Assembly (NCBI GenBank): GCA_028564925.1
Contig: CM053034.1
Coordinates: 91,893,626-91,957,625, forward strand
Length of the DNA stretch: 64,000 bases
Reading direction: 5' to 3'
Source of the DNA: Lithobates sylvaticus
Lineage: Eukaryota > Chordata > Amphibia > Anura > Ranidae
In this document: positions 34,197 to 45,501 of the stretch, in pieces
How positions within the stretch are numbered: position 1 is the first letter of the stretch
Layout of the letters: the number at the start of each line of letters is the position of its first letter
Made by a program: the position numbers and the translations under genes
Notes under the pieces: model-generated
What the model was told of the DNA's origin: nothing
Databases searched by the model: none
Seen by the model: the letters and a program-made list of their open reading frames with translations, nothing else

Positions 34197-36500
34197 TTTG
34201 AAAGATCTACAGTCCAATTCTTAGGATTCATCATCTCCACCAAAGGTACGTCGATGGATCCTCAGAAAGTCAAGGCAGTGGTAGAGTGGTCACCTCCAAA
34301 AGATAAAAAGTCGGTGCAACGATTCATTGGCTTCGCCAATTTCTATCGGCGGTTCATCGTGGGATTCTCTGCCATCGTTGCCCCGATTACTCAACTAACC
34401 CGCCAGCAAAGTCGTTTTCGGTGGACTCCGGAGGCTCAGGAGGCCTTTATCAAGTTGAAAACACTTTTCACCACTGCTCCCATTTTACGGCATCCGGACC
34501 CGCTGCTCCCTTTCGTATTGGAGGTAGACGCCTCAGATTCGGCCACTGGGGCCATTCTCTCTCAACGGCATGGGCCAAAGGCTCTTCTCCATCCGGTGGC
34601 TTTCGCCTCCCGGAAATTAAGTTCTCCCGAGAGGAATTATGACGTGGGTGATCGGGAATTACTAGCTATTAAATGTGCTTTGGAAGAATGGAGGTATCTT
34701 CTCGAAGGGGCGGTCCATCCAATCACCATCTTCACCGACCATAAGAACCTCGAATACTTACGGACTGCCAAGAGGTTAAGACCTCGCCAAGCCCGATGGG
34801 CACTCTTCTTTTCGAGATTCACGTTCCACATCTCCTACCGACCAGGGTCCAAGAATGGCAAGGCAGATGCTCTCTCCCGCATCTCTTCGGAGTCCGCCCA
34901 AATAACAGAACCCAGCACCATCCTAGCTCCCCAGAATTTTTTACTACTTACCCCGACAGACCTGTCTTCTGCTCTCCATGCAGCATCAACCCATTGCAGA
35001 GATCCTATTGTGGCTTCCTTGGAAAGGCGTGAGAACCTGCTTTGGCATCAAGACAAAGTTTTTGTCCATCAAGAAGTGAGACCCTTAGTCCTAAGAACCT
35101 TCCATGACCACAAGCTAGCGGGGCACTTCGGAGTCCGGAAAACAGCGGAACTCATCTCCCGCACCTTCTGGTGGCCAGGCTGGCGACAAGACTGACAAAA
35201 CTATATCTCCTCCTGCATACCTTGCCAACGGAACAAGGGGGCCAAAAATAGACCTTGGGGGCTACTAAAGCCACTACCCATCCCGGAGCGCCCTTGGGCC
35301 GACATCTCGATGGACTTCATCGTAGACCTACCTCCCTCAGAGGGGTTTTCTACCATCCTGGTAGTAGTGGACCGGCTGTCCAAGATGAGCCACTTCCTGC
35401 CTATGGTTGGCACTCCCACGGCTTTAGAAACGGCCAACATTTTTATTAAGGAGATTGTCAGGCTCCATGGGGTCCCCAAGAGCATTGTCTCGGACAGAGG
35501 CTCTCAATTTACTTCAAAATTTTGGAAGGAACTTTGCAAGTCTCTAGGAATCAAGGTCTGCCTTTCATCAGCCTACCATCCACAGAGCAATGGACAAACA
35601 GAGCGTACCAACCAGACGCTTGAACAGTACTTACGCTGTTTTTGTTCCTCAGCACAAGACGATTGGGCCTCCCTACTGGCTTACGCAGAATTCGCGTATA
35701 ATGACTCCTCCCATTCAACCACTAATCAAACTCCCTTCTGGGCAAATTTTGGCTTTCATCCATCTTTCCTCCCAAACGCCTTCCCCGAATCACCAGCTCC
35801 AGCGGTACAAGAAAGGCTAGAATCCATCCAGTCCAACTTTCAGGAACTCCGGAAAACAATGCAGCAGGCACAAGAGGATTACAAAAAATTTCACGACAAA
35901 GGTAGAAGGGCTAATCCCTCCTTTAAAACAGGGGAGAAGGTATGGTTGTCAACCACCCATCTCAAGCTCTCGTGCCCCTCACGAAAGCTGGGCCCTAAAT
36001 TCATCGGGCCATTTGAGATCAAGAAGATGATAAACCCTGTGGCTTTTGAGCTCTCACTACCCAAGACATACAGAATACACCCGGTATTTCATGCCTCGCT
36101 GCTAAGACCGCTGGTCCCCAGTCCTTTTCCGGATAGAGAAGAACTTCCTCCACCTCCTGTCACGGTTGATGGTAACGAAGAGTATGAAGTGGAATCTCTA
36201 CTGGGTTGCAGGAAGGTGGGCCGCCAGCTCCAATACTTGGTAAAATGGAAGGGGTACCCTCCAGAAGACAACTCCTGGGAACCATCCAAAAATTTCCATG
36301 CCCCTAGGATGATCAGGATCTTCCACCAAGAACATCCTGAGTTGATGGATAGCCTGGGCGTCCGGAGTCCGCCCCTCAGGGGGGGGCACTATCAGGAACC
36401 TCGTCCGTCGCGCGCTGTAGTGCGCATGCGCACGGGGCTGGCGCTCCGGCGCACAGGAAGAGATGGGGTAATGCTGCGGCGGCGCTCGCGGCTCCACTGA
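34197..36500 (+). pseudogene. Gypsy pol, partial duplicated copy
   Basis: This is the second, partial internal region. It starts inside the RT thumb region ('VQFLGFIISTKGTSMDPQKV') and runs through RNase H, integrase and chromodomain with the same sequence as the first copy. It lacks gag, protease and the RT active site. It exists only because of the tandem duplication and is a fossil. Confidence 0.9.
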
Positions 36501-37131
36501 GCGGCGCGCGCGCATGCGCACTAGCGTGCGCCCCATGTGACCAACCAGCTGGCCTATAAAAGAGAGGCCTTCACACCAAAACAATGCTGGTTCGTCTCTC
36601 AGCTGTCCTTGTTCCTTGTACCTGTACCTGCTGTTTTGCTTCCTTGATTGACTACCCGCTGCCGACCCGGATCACCTTGACCATCCTGCTTCTCTCTAAC
36701 CTCGACCCTTGGCTTGCCTACCGGACTTCCCACTTGTCTCCAGTGTTTGACCCTCGGCCTGTACCTTCGGATATCTGCTCCTTGCTGCCAGTACCTGACC
36801 CTCTGCCTGCCTTTGACCCTGCCTTATCTCTCCGCCTGGTTACCTCGTTCTGGACTTGTCTACCCGTGTTTGACCCCCTAGCTTGTGCCTGACTAATCTT
36901 CTGTGTTTTACCTCCAGCCTGCCTACCAGTGTTTGAGCCTCAGCCAGGATCCCAGTTTCCAGCACCTCTCCTGTCTACAGCACCCAGGCCCACGCCTAGC
37001 CATCACCAACAGGTGGCTTGTGCCTCTTGGTGCCAACTGCCTTCTGTATCATCTCCAGGGGCAGTGGGCGCTGAGTCGCAAGGGCAACCGCTCTCGGCAT
37101 CTTGGCCTCGGTGAGTACTTGATTCCTGATA
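36390..37131 (+). repeat. Gypsy LTR copy 3 (outermost 3' LTR)
   Basis: It looks identical to LTR copy 2, including the features that separate copy 2 from copy 1. It is followed by 'CAGTCTGGCAAGCATGTGCA' and then hAT transposase sequence. Confidence 0.93.
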
Positions 37132-39240
37132 CAGTCTGGCAAGCATGTGCAAGGTGGAGTTCCACCTTGTGGGAACGTCACATATGAGACGGTGAGCGGG
37201 AAGGCCGAAGCTACGCTGCAGCGCTGACAGGCGAGCAGCAGCAGGGTAAGAACGCCGAAAGTGCGCACAGATGGCCCGCACTTTCTGCAGCAGCTCTGAC
37301 ATATCGGGGTAATTCTTAAGCAACCTCTGGACCACCAAGTTCAGCACATGCGCCAGGCAAGGGATGTGCGTCAAACCGGCAAGGCCCAGAGCTGCTACGT
37401 GATTTCGCCCATTATCGCACACCACCAGGCCGGGCTTGAGGCTCACTGCCACCAACCACTCATCGGTCTGTTGTTCCATGTCCCTCCACAACTCCTGCGC
37501 GGTGTGGGGTTTTTCCCCCAAACAGGAAAGTTTTAAAACTGCCTGCTGTCGTTTAGCCCTGGCTGTGCTGAAGTTGGTGGTGAAGGTGTTATGCTGACCG
37601 GATGAGGAGGCGGTAGAGGATGAGGAGGCGGAGTAGGAGGAGTTAGCAACAGGAGGCTAACTGAAGTGCCCTGTAATCCTCGGTGGTGGAAGGACATGCG
37701 CCAAACTGCTATCCGCCTCAGGCCCAGCCGCCACTACATTTACCCAGTGTGCTGTTAGGGAGATATAACATCCCTGACCGTGCTTACTGGTCCACGCATC
37801 CGTAGTTAGGTGGACCTTGCCACAGATGGCGTTGCGCAGTGCACACCTGATTTTGTCCCCCACTTGGTTGTGCAGGGAAGGGATAGCTCGTCTGGAAAAG
37901 TAGTGGTGGCTGGGCACGACGTACTGTGGGACAGCCAATGACATCAGCCTTTGAAAACTCTGCGTCTCCACCAGACGGAATGACAGCATTTCAAAGGCGA
38001 GCAATTTTGAAATGCTGGCATTCAGGGCCAGGGATCGCGGGTGGCTAGGGGGGTACTTCCTCTTCCGCTCCAGTGTTTGGGAAAAAGAGAGCTGAAAGCT
38101 TCCATGGGACATTGTGGAGATGGTTGGTGACCCAGGTGGTAGTGTTGCTGGCAGATCCTCTGTTTGCGGGTTGGCAGGTGTCACTGTCACTACAGAGGTG
38201 GATGAAGAGGCCGAGACTGCAGCAGAAGAGGAAGCAGGAGGAGCCAGAGACCTTTCTTGGTTTTTGCGGTGTCTACTCCACTGCATCTCGTGCTTTGCAC
38301 TTAGATGCCTGGTCATGCAGGTTGTGCTCAGGTTGAGAACGTTTATGCCTCGCTTCAAGCTCTGATTGCACAGCGTGCAAACCACTCGTGTCTTGTCATC
38401 AGGACATTGTCTGAAGAACTGCCATGCTAGGGAACTCCTTGCACCTGGCTTTGGTGTGCTCGGCTCCGCTTTTGCACCCTGCTCCCTCTTCTGCTGTGCT
38501 GGTGGCTCTGTGCGACCACCACCTCTTCCTCTGAACTACACTGGTCACCTGCATGACGTTGATTCCATGTGGGGTCAAGGACCTCATCGTCCTCCACATC
38601 ATCTTCCACCCAAAATTCACCCCTTCCCTCCTTGTCGGTCTGCACAATGGCGAAAGCAGCAGCAGTTGGCACCTGTGTTTCGTCATCATCCGAGACGTGC
38701 TGCGATGGTTCTCCCATGTACTCATCATGAAACATAAGTGGTTGGGCATCGGTGCACACAATCTCTTCCACTTCTGGGGCAGGGCTAGGTGGATGGCCCT
38801 GGGAAACCCTGCTAACAGAATCATCAAAAAGCAGAAGAGACTGCTGCATGATTTGGGGCTCAGACTGATTGGCTGATTTGCAAGGGGGTGAGGTGAAAGA
38901 CTGATGGACATCGGCTGCAGGTGCCAACTCTGAACTTTCATCAGGAGACTGGGTGGGAGACAATGTGAAGGAACCGGAGGCACTGTCAGCAGCAACCCAA
39001 TCTACTATCGCCTGTACTTGTCCTGGCCTCGACATTCGTACAGCCTCATTAGGCGCGCCAAAATACTGCTGCAGGCTCTGTCGCCTACTCGCACCTGAGG
39101 AAGGTATTTCACTAGTGCGTGTAGCTGGCACAGATCGACCACGTCCTCTCCCTGCAACAGGAGCGCCACCAGCAGCACCATGACCCGGGCCACGTCCCCT
39201 TTTTGATGATCTCCTCCTATTTTCAAAATTTATGATCTCG
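37132..39240 (-). pseudogene. hAT transposase, N-terminal and central part with BED finger
   Basis: Reading leftward from about 39,200, a Gly/Arg-rich start ('RSSKRGRGPGHGAAGG') and an acidic N-terminal region (38,427-39,131) precede a BED-type zinc finger at about 38,320-38,430. The finger shows 'VVCTLCNQSL' with 'TTCMTRHLSAKH'. The catalytic core follows: 'KVHLTTDAWTS' near 37,790-37,820 (first Asp), 'LVVCDNGRNHVAAL' near 37,400 (second Asp) and 'HIPCLAHVLNLVVQ' near 37,350. 'CDVPTRWNSTLHMLARLY' lies at the gypsy junction. A frameshift lies around 38,430-38,500 and one in-frame TAG near 37,655. With the gypsy insertion these make it inactive, but the light damage suggests a fairly young hAT. 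Confidence 0.88.
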
Positions 39241-39261
39241 CCCTAAATGGGTGTTTTTGAA

Positions 39262-39910
39262 TATAGCAGAATACACGTACAGTGTCTAAAGCGTTTATGA
39301 AAATGCAGAAAATGCTATTGGGAAGGAAAAAAACACTGAAAAATGTAATTGTTTTGCAATGTTTTTACAATATCAGAATAAACGGATAGTGTCTAAAGCG
39401 TTTATGAAAACGCAGAAAATGCTATTGGGGAAAAAAAACACCGCAAAAGATTTTTTTTTTCCAACGTTTTTGCAATATCAGAATACACGGACAATATGTA
39501 AAACATTTATGAAAACGCAGAAAATGCTATTGGGAAGAAAAAAAACACTGCAAAATGATTTTTTTTTGCAATGTTTTTCCAATATCAGAATACACGGACA
39601 GTATGTAAAGCGTTTATGAAAACGCAGAAAATGCTATTGTGAAAAAAAAACACCGCAAAATATATATTTTTTTGCAATGTTTGTGCAATATCAGAATACA
39701 CGGACAATATGTAAAGCGTTTATGAAAACGCAGAAAATGCTATTGTGAAAAAAAAACACTGCAAAAGATTTTTTTTTTTGCAATGTTTTTGCAATATCAG
39801 AATACACGGTTAGTGTCTACAGCGTGTATGTATGAACACGCAGAAAATGCTATTGGGAAAAAAAAAAAGAAAAATTTAATTTTTATGCAATGTTTTTCCA
39901 ATAGCAGAAT
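39262..39910. repeat. hAT subterminal minisatellite
   Basis: About six units of 104-109 bp each contain 'ATATCAGAATACACGG', then 'AAAGCGTTTATGAAAACGCA', then 'GAAAATGCTATTG' and an A/T-rich stretch. The array lies between the transposase start and the right TIR. Confidence 0.88.
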
Positions 39911-39959
39911 ACACACAGACTTTGGTGTATCTCTTAGTATATGCAGTGTTGGTCCTAAT

Positions 39960-40555
39960 GTTGCATTGAGCTTGCAGGTAAAACGTTTATATTTTGTCTG
40001 GCACTGGCCTCATGGCACTGTTACTGTGACTGTGCACTGCACCCCAGCCAGGGTACAATTGATTTAGGAATCTCTTCAATAATTATCTCTGCCTCTTTCT
40101 TTTGCTAAATAAAGAAACTCCCTACTGTAGCTATCTAGATCGCTCACTGATCTAACTAATTAGAATAAAATTCAAGGAATGTGGACTGACTTTAGCACAC
40201 TAACTCCTAAAATCCTCTATCTATCTGCAGCACAGGAACCTGTCTAACAGTGTCTGTCTATAACAGAATGATGCTGTGTGCTGTGTGTGTACTATTTATA
40301 GAGACTGGGTCACATGCTGCACTGGCCAATCACAGCCATGCCATTAGTAGGCATGGCTGTGATGGCTTCTAGGGCACACTAGTGAAACGATCATCCATTG
40401 GCTGTCCTAAAGCTGTTAAAAAGGCACCAATACAGCGCCGAACACCGGACCCGAACCCGAACTTACAGCCAATAGTTCGGGTTCGGGTCCGGGTCCCGGA
40501 CACCCAAAAGTCCGGTACGGACCCGAACTTTACAGTTCGGGTTCGCTCAACCCTA
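39960..40555. repeat. hAT right subterminal region and TIR
   Basis: Non-coding hAT DNA ends in repeated 'CCCGAACCCGAAC' and 'GTTCGGGTTCG' motifs (40,447-40,550) and GTTCGCTCAACCCTA at the tip. Such motif clusters are typical transposase-binding sites. Confidence 0.7.
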
Positions 40556-41560
40556 ATAGTAAGATCTACAGAGCCGTAAGGGCGATTTACGAAGTGGAAC
40601 ATGATAACGTAACAATTCCAGTTTAGTAGGAGCAGTAACAACAAAGTCCTACCTGCTACAGCGAGTGTGTAGCGGTCCGAGCGTGGGACAATTGATGAAA
40701 ATCTATCTCGAAAGCACAACTACACGGCAGATAGTTGGCAGAGAAATGCATCTGATACAAATCAGTTTGAAAAACGTATGGGATGAATCCGATATAAATC
40801 AGTAGTAAGGAGTATCTGATACAAATTGGTTGTAGAGTGTATGCCATCCCTTACTTTGAAACCGAACACCTACCAACCACCCATCCCCCCAGGCTAGTCA
40901 AGTGCAGGGAAGGCACCAGGTGGGTTTAATTACATCTCAATCAGCCACAGAAACCCATACAAACAATACATGCTTATCTCCAAATGGATGAGATGGCAAC
41001 CCCATGGACAGTGAATTTTATAACCAGTGAAGCCTATGGCGAGTTATATTGGAGAACGACCGACAGCGGCTCGGAGGCTTGGATCTATGAATGAATCGTA
41101 TGTTTGGCAGAAGGAACTTACAAATGTACTACGCCTGTGCCGAATGATGTTGGGACATGAGCGTCAACAACTCAGAGGCAGTTTTTTTATGAAAGAGGTG
41201 GAGGATAGTAAGCATAGTAAACCGCAAGTTTGCACATACGATACGAAGAGTTTCGTATACTACCTGCGACCGTGAGCGGGAACCGCCGACGAAGACCACT
41301 AATGAAGACCTGTGATTGAATGCACAGACTGACGAACACGAGGACTACCATGCACTGGAACCGACACAGACCATTGTGTGTGGTCTGGTTAAATACCCTC
41401 CGGGCTCCTTCTATAATTTCAGGCCACCATACTGGCCTTCCTATATATCACATACAAAGCAGATACATTTTTTACATCCCTGTTCTCCAAATGACAACAT
41501 ATTTTTCAGTAAACTCATGAAGCAAGAATAATAATAACAGCAATGGACAAAGTGAAATGC
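40556..41560. other. About 1 kb unassigned sequence
   Basis: No gene or known element is recognised. Three short 'CTGATACAAAT(C/T)'-like or 'CGATATAAATCAG' repeats lie at 40,750-40,830. Open frames at 41,027-41,275 and 41,316-41,531 have no motif. It may be the last strip of DNA older than the surrounding insertions. Confidence 0.3.
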
Positions 41561-42018
41561 ACAGCCGATCCCCAATTATTGTAATGAGCCAATAAAAATG
41601 TCTCTTTACCACATAACCGGCCATGTCCAATCACAGCCGGCCACATGCTCTGCCCTCGTCCACGGTGCTCGTGCATGCACCTAGGTAGCGATCGGGACGG
41701 GGCTTGTCACCCTGACACAGCCCATCTCCGATCGCGGTAAAGAGAAAATTAAATTGGCTCTTCACCACGTGACCAGCTGTCCAATCACAGCCGGTCACAG
41801 AATGTAAACAAACCGTGGTAGCGAGCTGTTAGCGGGTTCTCCTCCTCACACACCGATCGTGTGTGAGGAGGAGATTGTGGTAACAGCTCATTACCGCTTA
41901 CAGTGCACACCAATCACACTGATTGCCTCTCCCCCAGTAATAAAGAGGACCTGGCATAAGCCCATCAAAGTACCTGTCACCATCTGTGTACCTGTCACCA
42001 GCCCATCTGAGTACCTGT
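41561..42018. repeat. Composite interspersed repeat, copy 2, outer part
   Basis: Two internal copies of 'TCTTTACCAC(A/G)T', each followed by 'TCCAATCACAGCCGG', lie at about 41,603 and 41,758. A 27-bp-stem-like inverted repeat around 'CTCCTCCTCACACACCGATC' follows at 41,840-41,875. Then 'CAATCACACTGATTGC' and the start of the tandem block (41,950 on) occur. The block is cut by the LTR element at 42,018. Confidence 0.55.
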
Positions 42019-42656
42019 TGTAGTATATTATATCTAATATATATATATATGTATACATATATATATATATATTATATATATACATATTTATTATATGTAG
42101 TGTTCTTATTTAGGCATTCTAAAGACAAGTTTATTCTAGGCATGCCACTTTGGTAGCTGTTAATCTAACTGCGCATATTAAAAGAGGGTTTGTTGGTCAA
42201 AGGACAAATGGCCAGACCAGACTTACTCCATATATGAAAGGGAACAGATAATGATTATCTTAATCTAATCAGTATTCACACATGTCAAAGGGGGAATATG
42301 CAAGAATGTAAATTGGGGCTTGGCGTTATCTCCTGTCACTCTGAAAGACCGGGGCAGATCAAAGCAAATTGCTCAGACATTCAGTGTGTGTGGGGGATAT
42401 AACAGGACGTTCAATCTGTTTAGAAGTGTGTGTTCTTATGAAGGCACCCAAGAGTCACATGTCTCCATGGGGCTCTAAATATTACTAGCACTGTCGTGAT
42501 ATGAACTCTGTTGGATTTTTGTCATCTGTAAGACTGTTCTGTTTGGAAGTCAATAAAATTGTCTCTCTCTGTGAGAATCGGGTTTTGCTGCGGAGACAAT
42601 ACTTTTAATAACTATATTCCATCTACGAGGAACGACGATCATATTAGATCACTACA
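42019..42656 (+). repeat. 5' LTR of young LTR element
   Basis: It runs TGTAGTATA to CACTACA, 638 bp. An A/T dinucleotide stretch lies near its start, 'GTCAATAAAATTGTC' (poly(A) signal) near 42,549, and a short U5. Confidence 0.92.
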
Positions 42657-42657
42657 T

Positions 42658-42675
42658 TGGTGCCGTTCAAGCGAC
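42658..42675 (+). other. Primer-binding site of young LTR element, tRNA-His-like start
   Basis: TGGTGCCGT follows the LTR after one base. Those nine bases match the tRNA-His type site as I remember it; the next bases do not. Primer identity is therefore uncertain. Confidence 0.4.
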
Positions 42676-42981
42676 CAGAAGAGCATTTTCAGGACTTAAC
42701 AGAAGTCGGTGGTGAAAACAATGAAAACAATCCTGTGAGTTGGACAGAAGTCTGATGGAGACCCAAGACCTGTGCTGTGACTCTAACGTCTGGTTGTGAC
42801 ATAAGAGAGTCTGATCTACAAAATCAAACAAGTTTGGAACCCCAGAATTATTCTCTGGAGACTGGAAACGAAGAAAAGGACTGTATCGTGTACCAGAAGA
42901 CCTGAACTGGAAGCTGAAGGAGTAATTAATGCGGTGAGTAAAATATTTCTCTCTTTTTAAATTATTAATAATATAGTAAAA

Positions 42982-44478
42982 ATGCTTACTCAGTGTGAAG
43001 CTAGTGTCAGTTCTGATAAAGTTAACCGATGGGTGTTAAAATGTATTAAGCGTCATGGCGGTCCTTATGAAGTGCCAGAAAAATATAAGCAGACATGGAC
43101 TATGATGAATGAATTTTTAGAAAAAACTGTTTTTGAGAGCAAAATTTCTGAAAGTAAAAGAAAAGGTTGTATTGTACAGGGCTTGTTATCTTGCTGTTTA
43201 ACAATGGAAAGTTCGTTGAAGGATAAGGTTGAGGAAATTACTCAGTTACAGAGTGCAGTTGATAATAGCAACAAGGTTTGTCAGAGGTTACAAAACCAAT
43301 CAGAATCTGAGACTGTAAATTTAAAATTGCATGCAGTCACCATTGGGGAAGCTCTGCTTGAGAAGTCTAAACATTGTAATGAATTATCAGAGGAAAATGA
43401 AAGATTGAAATTAAGAATTATGGAATTAGAGAAGTGATCTCAGGAATGCAGATATGCATCAAATCGTGGATTCAGCAATCTGCAGCAAAATACAAACATT
43501 CTATCAAATGAAACAGAACCTCATATTAAATCTGATAATTCATTGCCAGCCGCACCCACTGTGACCACCACAGTTTATAACAATAATAATAATACAGGTG
43601 AAGTTCAGCTTGTAATGAAGCCTTTGAAACCAAAAGAATTAGATGCAATTCTTAAAGAAATAGGAATGATTCCCTGCCATGATTTAAACAGATTTTTAAA
43701 ATGGTTTTGTGACTTGCAGAATGTCAGAGATATGTACAATCTCAACCCATCTGATTTAGACAGAGTTATGCAACATTCTATAGGAAATAGTCTTTGGGTG
43801 AGAATTAAGCAGATCTGTACTCAGCCAATGAGGACAAGGGACATATTGATGGAATTGTTATGTGTTTTGTATGGTGTACGTTCTGATGTTACTGTTCATG
43901 GGAAGATCAAACAAATGAAAAGTGAATCTCCCTACGAACTGTCAGAAAGGATAAAATCTATTATGGAAATATTGGTCAGTAATAATCTTGCATTTGAGCA
44001 TGGTGGCTTGTTACATATGAGTATATTTCTACATGCTTTAAATGAAGAGATCAGACAAAATATTTTACTAGTTACCCCAAATCCTCATGATTTAAAAGAC
44101 GTATTGTTGAAAGCAGACAATTTATGGAGAAAGTCAAATGAGCAAGCTGTCAAGATTGATTTAGCGACATTGTTTAGGACAAATACTGAACATAAAGATC
44201 AAAATATAATGTCTTATGATAACAATCAAAGAGGAGACACCAGGTCAAATATAGGTGATATTGATATGAAAAACAGAGCTGACCAAAATCATAATAAAAA
44301 GGTATCTAAGGCTTGGATACCGTTTTCTCAGTTAAAACAGAAATATGACCACCTAAAGATTGAGTACGATAAGATGAAAATGGAACATTACACATTGCTG
44401 GGACAGCTAAACAGATTACATTATCCAGATCTGTTTTTAAATACAAGTGACATTTCTCTAACAGTGGGGGTGGTTTAG
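42982..44478 (+). pseudogene. Gag-like region of young LTR element
   Basis: The first part, about 42,982-43,437, begins MLTQCEASVSSDKVNRWVLK, with 'HGGPYEVPEKYKQTW', and then forms a likely coiled coil ('EELSEENERLKLRIMEL'-like heptads). The second part, about 43,543-44,478, has capsid-like helices 'MIPCHDLNRFLKWF', 'RDILMELLCVLYG' and 'SPYELSERIKSIMEIL'. This is the region where retroviral capsids keep their major homology segment. No zinc knuckle is evident. Overall it recalls Gag of epsilon-like fish and amphibian retroviruses, but I cannot fix the family. Broken at about one place. Confidence 0.6.
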
Positions 44479-44479
44479 T

Positions 44480-45500
44480 TTCAACCTGGGGATGTGTAAA
44501 TAGTCCTTTGTTTTAACTTCAAAGAATGTTTAAGGATCTTGCTAATTAGTTTTGTTGGAGAGTTTTTTTGTCTTTCAGATATATTGAAGATACTGCATCT
44601 GCATAGCATGTGAACTGCAAGCTGAAATTTCTGGCTAGTGGGGGAGAAACACTGAATAAACAATATCATGGACTCTCTCAATATTCATCAAGCAATTGAC
44701 TTATTTTTTTTTTACTTTTTGACTTGGACAATGGACTTTTCCCTATATTTTATTTTTTATTTTTCACCCTTTCCCATTTTTATTCATCAAGCCCTATTTT
44801 TTATTTTTATTTTTCACCCTTTTCCATTTTTATTTTTATTTTTTATTTTATTTCTTGAACTTTATCTTAAAACCAGAGCGAAACATTTAAACCTAAAATA
44901 ATTTTCGTGTTACATAACATGTTGCATATTACATATTGCATATTGATCAATATATTTGACATCTAAGGTGAGATGCTGCACAATGGCTTGGCATAGCATA
45001 AATTATAGTATATTGGGTGGTTTTCCTAAATTTATAAGAGGGGTGAGTGAAATTCACCACTCCAGTCATGATTTGAAACTTTGTTGAATCAGTCATTAAT
45101 ATTATTGACATATGGATGAAAAAAGACCTAACTTTACTGGCAAGATTTTCCACTGCTGCTTTGTCTGGATAGAAGATCTGATAAACGCTGATGTCAAGCT
45201 GATTCTATCTGAAAGTGGGGGATTATATATGGATTATATGGATATATGGATTATAGATTGGTATATAGATTGGTATACCATTCAGGTGGAATTATGGACT
45301 GAATGATTCAAGTAACTGCTCTATTATGGAGGCAATGAGGAGTCGGCCTACAGCAAATTACAAAGTACAGCAATAGGAGTTTTTTCTGCCGTATCCAAAC
45401 CTTTTGAACTTGAAAGTGAATGCTGGTACATGGATGGTTCTTCTTATTATAAAGATGGAAGTAGAATTTCGGGATTTGCTGGTGTTTGTGCAAAAGCATC
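44480..45500 (+). other. Internal non-coding part with RNase H-like trace
   Basis: The stretch is T-rich ('CATTTTTATTTTTATTTTTT' near 44,825). The only enzyme trace is 'CWYMDGSSYYKDGSRISGFA' encoded at about 45,420-45,480. It resembles the first Asp box of retroviral RNase H. Confidence 0.5.
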
Positions 45501-45501
45501 T

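Larger units (their letters stand above)
28325..37131 (+). mobile_element. Ty3/gypsy chromovirus, young, with partial tandem duplication
   Basis: This is an LTR retrotransposon with three LTR copies (28,325-29,074; 33,426-34,167; 36,390-37,131). It has one full internal region and a second, partial internal region. LTR ends are TATCAGGAA and TTCCTGATA instead of TG...CA. AGTC occurs immediately before the first LTR and one base after the other two, consistent with a 4-bp target duplication. It carries a chromodomain, which places it among chromoviruses. It looks nearly whole, with about one break. The first and second LTRs differ by about two substitutions and one short indel, so insertion is recent. 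The 3' half was later duplicated. Confidence 0.93.
34197..37151 (+). repeat. Tandem duplicate of 31,233-34,187
   Basis: The 2,955-bp segment from mid-pol to 20 bp into hAT flank recurs with an offset of 2,964 bp. By eye the two units appear identical. The junction at 34,188-34,196 holds a 9-bp filler, TTTGAAAGA, copying the first bases of the unit. Confidence 0.93.
26077..40555 (-). mobile_element. hAT DNA transposon, split by a Ty3/gypsy insertion
   Basis: The left end TAGAGTTGAGCG (26,077) and the right end, read inward, TAGGGTTGAGCG (40,555) form short TIRs. Both are followed by 'TTCGGGTTCGG'-type subterminal repeats. The minus strand encodes a BED-finger hAT transposase. The C-terminal part lies at 27,066-28,324 and the N-terminal and central parts at 37,132-39,240, separated by the gypsy element. 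The 8-bp flanks (CCCATGGC and ATAGTAAG) do not match. Either the ends come from two copies or one flank has changed. Removing the gypsy and small insertions leaves about 5.5 kb. Confidence 0.85.

Noticed and set aside
44668-44901. Hydrophobic 77-codon frame (poly-Phe) in the young LTR element
   Set aside because: Translation of a T-rich low-complexity stretch. It is not a membrane protein.
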